A DNA stretch of 64,000 nt from Sphingomonas phyllosphaerae (GTDB lineage: Bacteria > Pseudomonadota > Alphaproteobacteria > Sphingomonadales > Sphingomonadaceae): positions 248,001-312,000 of the forward strand of contig NZ_JAPYKH010000001.1 in the NCBI RefSeq assembly GCF_029623345.1, given 5' to 3'. A program made the translations under genes and the position numbers. The notes beneath the pieces were generated by a model, which worked only from the letters and a program-made list of their open reading frames with translations, was not told the DNA's origin and searched no databases. This document shows positions 63,935 through 64,000 of the stretch, one piece after another. How positions within the stretch are numbered: the first letter of the stretch is position 1; each line of letters opens with the position of its first letter.

Positions 63935-64000
63935 CTCGCCCGGTCGCCAGCGCGGCCTGCGGCTTTACTCCATCCCGGCGCACCGTGCCTTCGCCGACGC
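63927..64000 (+). CDS. addB: double-strand break repair protein AddB, N-terminal fragment
   Basis: Only the first 24 codons are in the window: MSDSPGRQRGLRLYSIPAHR and a few more. The YSIP motif and the position after murU fit alphaproteobacterial AddB. The start ATG overlaps the end of murU in another frame. Confirmation needs the sequence to the right. Confidence 0.65.
   Translation, partial: MSDSPGRQRGLRLYSIPAHRAFAD

Overview
The window reads as chromosomal DNA of a sphingomonad (Alphaproteobacteria, Sphingomonas-like). It has very high GC, dense gene packing with many ATGA/GTGA overlaps, the F0 ATP synthase genes with a b/b' pair in one operon, the alphaproteobacterial arrangement zapA - 6S RNA - fthC, a DivL-type pseudo-kinase with tyrosine at the phospho-acceptor site, and several GC-rich intergenic repeat families that I associate with sphingomonads. 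It is mostly core genome. I see no prophage, integrase, CRISPR array, transposase or rRNA.

Layout. 0-5 kb: a multifunctional beta-oxidation enzyme running off the left edge, a decayed acyl-CoA synthetase remnant, a Crp/Fnr regulator, an AI-2E family permease and two identical tRNA-Asp genes behind a clear promoter. 5-10 kb: DUF2842 protein, fthC, 6S RNA, zapA and a small coiled-coil protein on the minus strand; gap, a MOSC protein and pgk on the plus strand; a MaoC dehydratase. 10-16 kb: a lipoprotein phosphodiesterase, a probable metal-linked outer-membrane protein with a small Cys protein, a small lipoprotein, a membrane-protein pseudogene overlapping ychF, and a TetR regulator. 16-27 kb: an unknown protein, an EmrAB-OprM type efflux operon, two glycoside hydrolases divergent from a GntR/FCD regulator, mobA, and an M23 peptidase overlapping a bactofilin. 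27-34.7 kb: purB, radC, the ydbH-ynbE-ydbL lipid-bridge operon, a sterol-desaturase family protein and a PEP-CTERM protein. 35-37.6 kb: atpI-atpB-atpE-atpF'-atpF. 38-47 kb: a DUF885 protein, uvrC, a chemotaxis receptor, recO, leuB and a PMT-family glycosyltransferase. 47-51 kb: metZ-apaG-LysR-GNAT in an overlapping run, then an alpha/beta-hydrolase pseudogene. 51-56 kb: an H1-like basic protein, amn, a peroxiredoxin, yqgE, and ahcY behind a perfect 20-bp palindrome that is a candidate SahR operator. 56-64 kb: a TonB-dependent receptor, then divL-tsaE-amgK-murU-addB.

How the genes fit together. metZ (methionine synthesis) and ahcY (S-adenosylhomocysteine recycling) are both methyl-cycle genes. 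amgK and murU form the peptidoglycan-sugar recycling shortcut. M23 peptidase plus bactofilin suggests local wall remodelling. The GH5-like and GH43 enzymes with their GntR regulator look like a small hemicellulose-use locus with an outer-membrane step.

The points most worth a second look are the DivL tyrosine and degenerate ATP-binding N-box, the palindrome before ahcY, the strong hairpin between atpE and atpF', three independent pseudogenes with identifiable lesions, a pair of 136-bp inverted-repeat elements, a repeat that supplies a ribosome binding site, and the uncharacterised His/Met-rich outer-membrane locus at 11.5-13.3 kb. I found no convincing new defence or mobile system. All family assignments come from reading the sequence; no database search was run.
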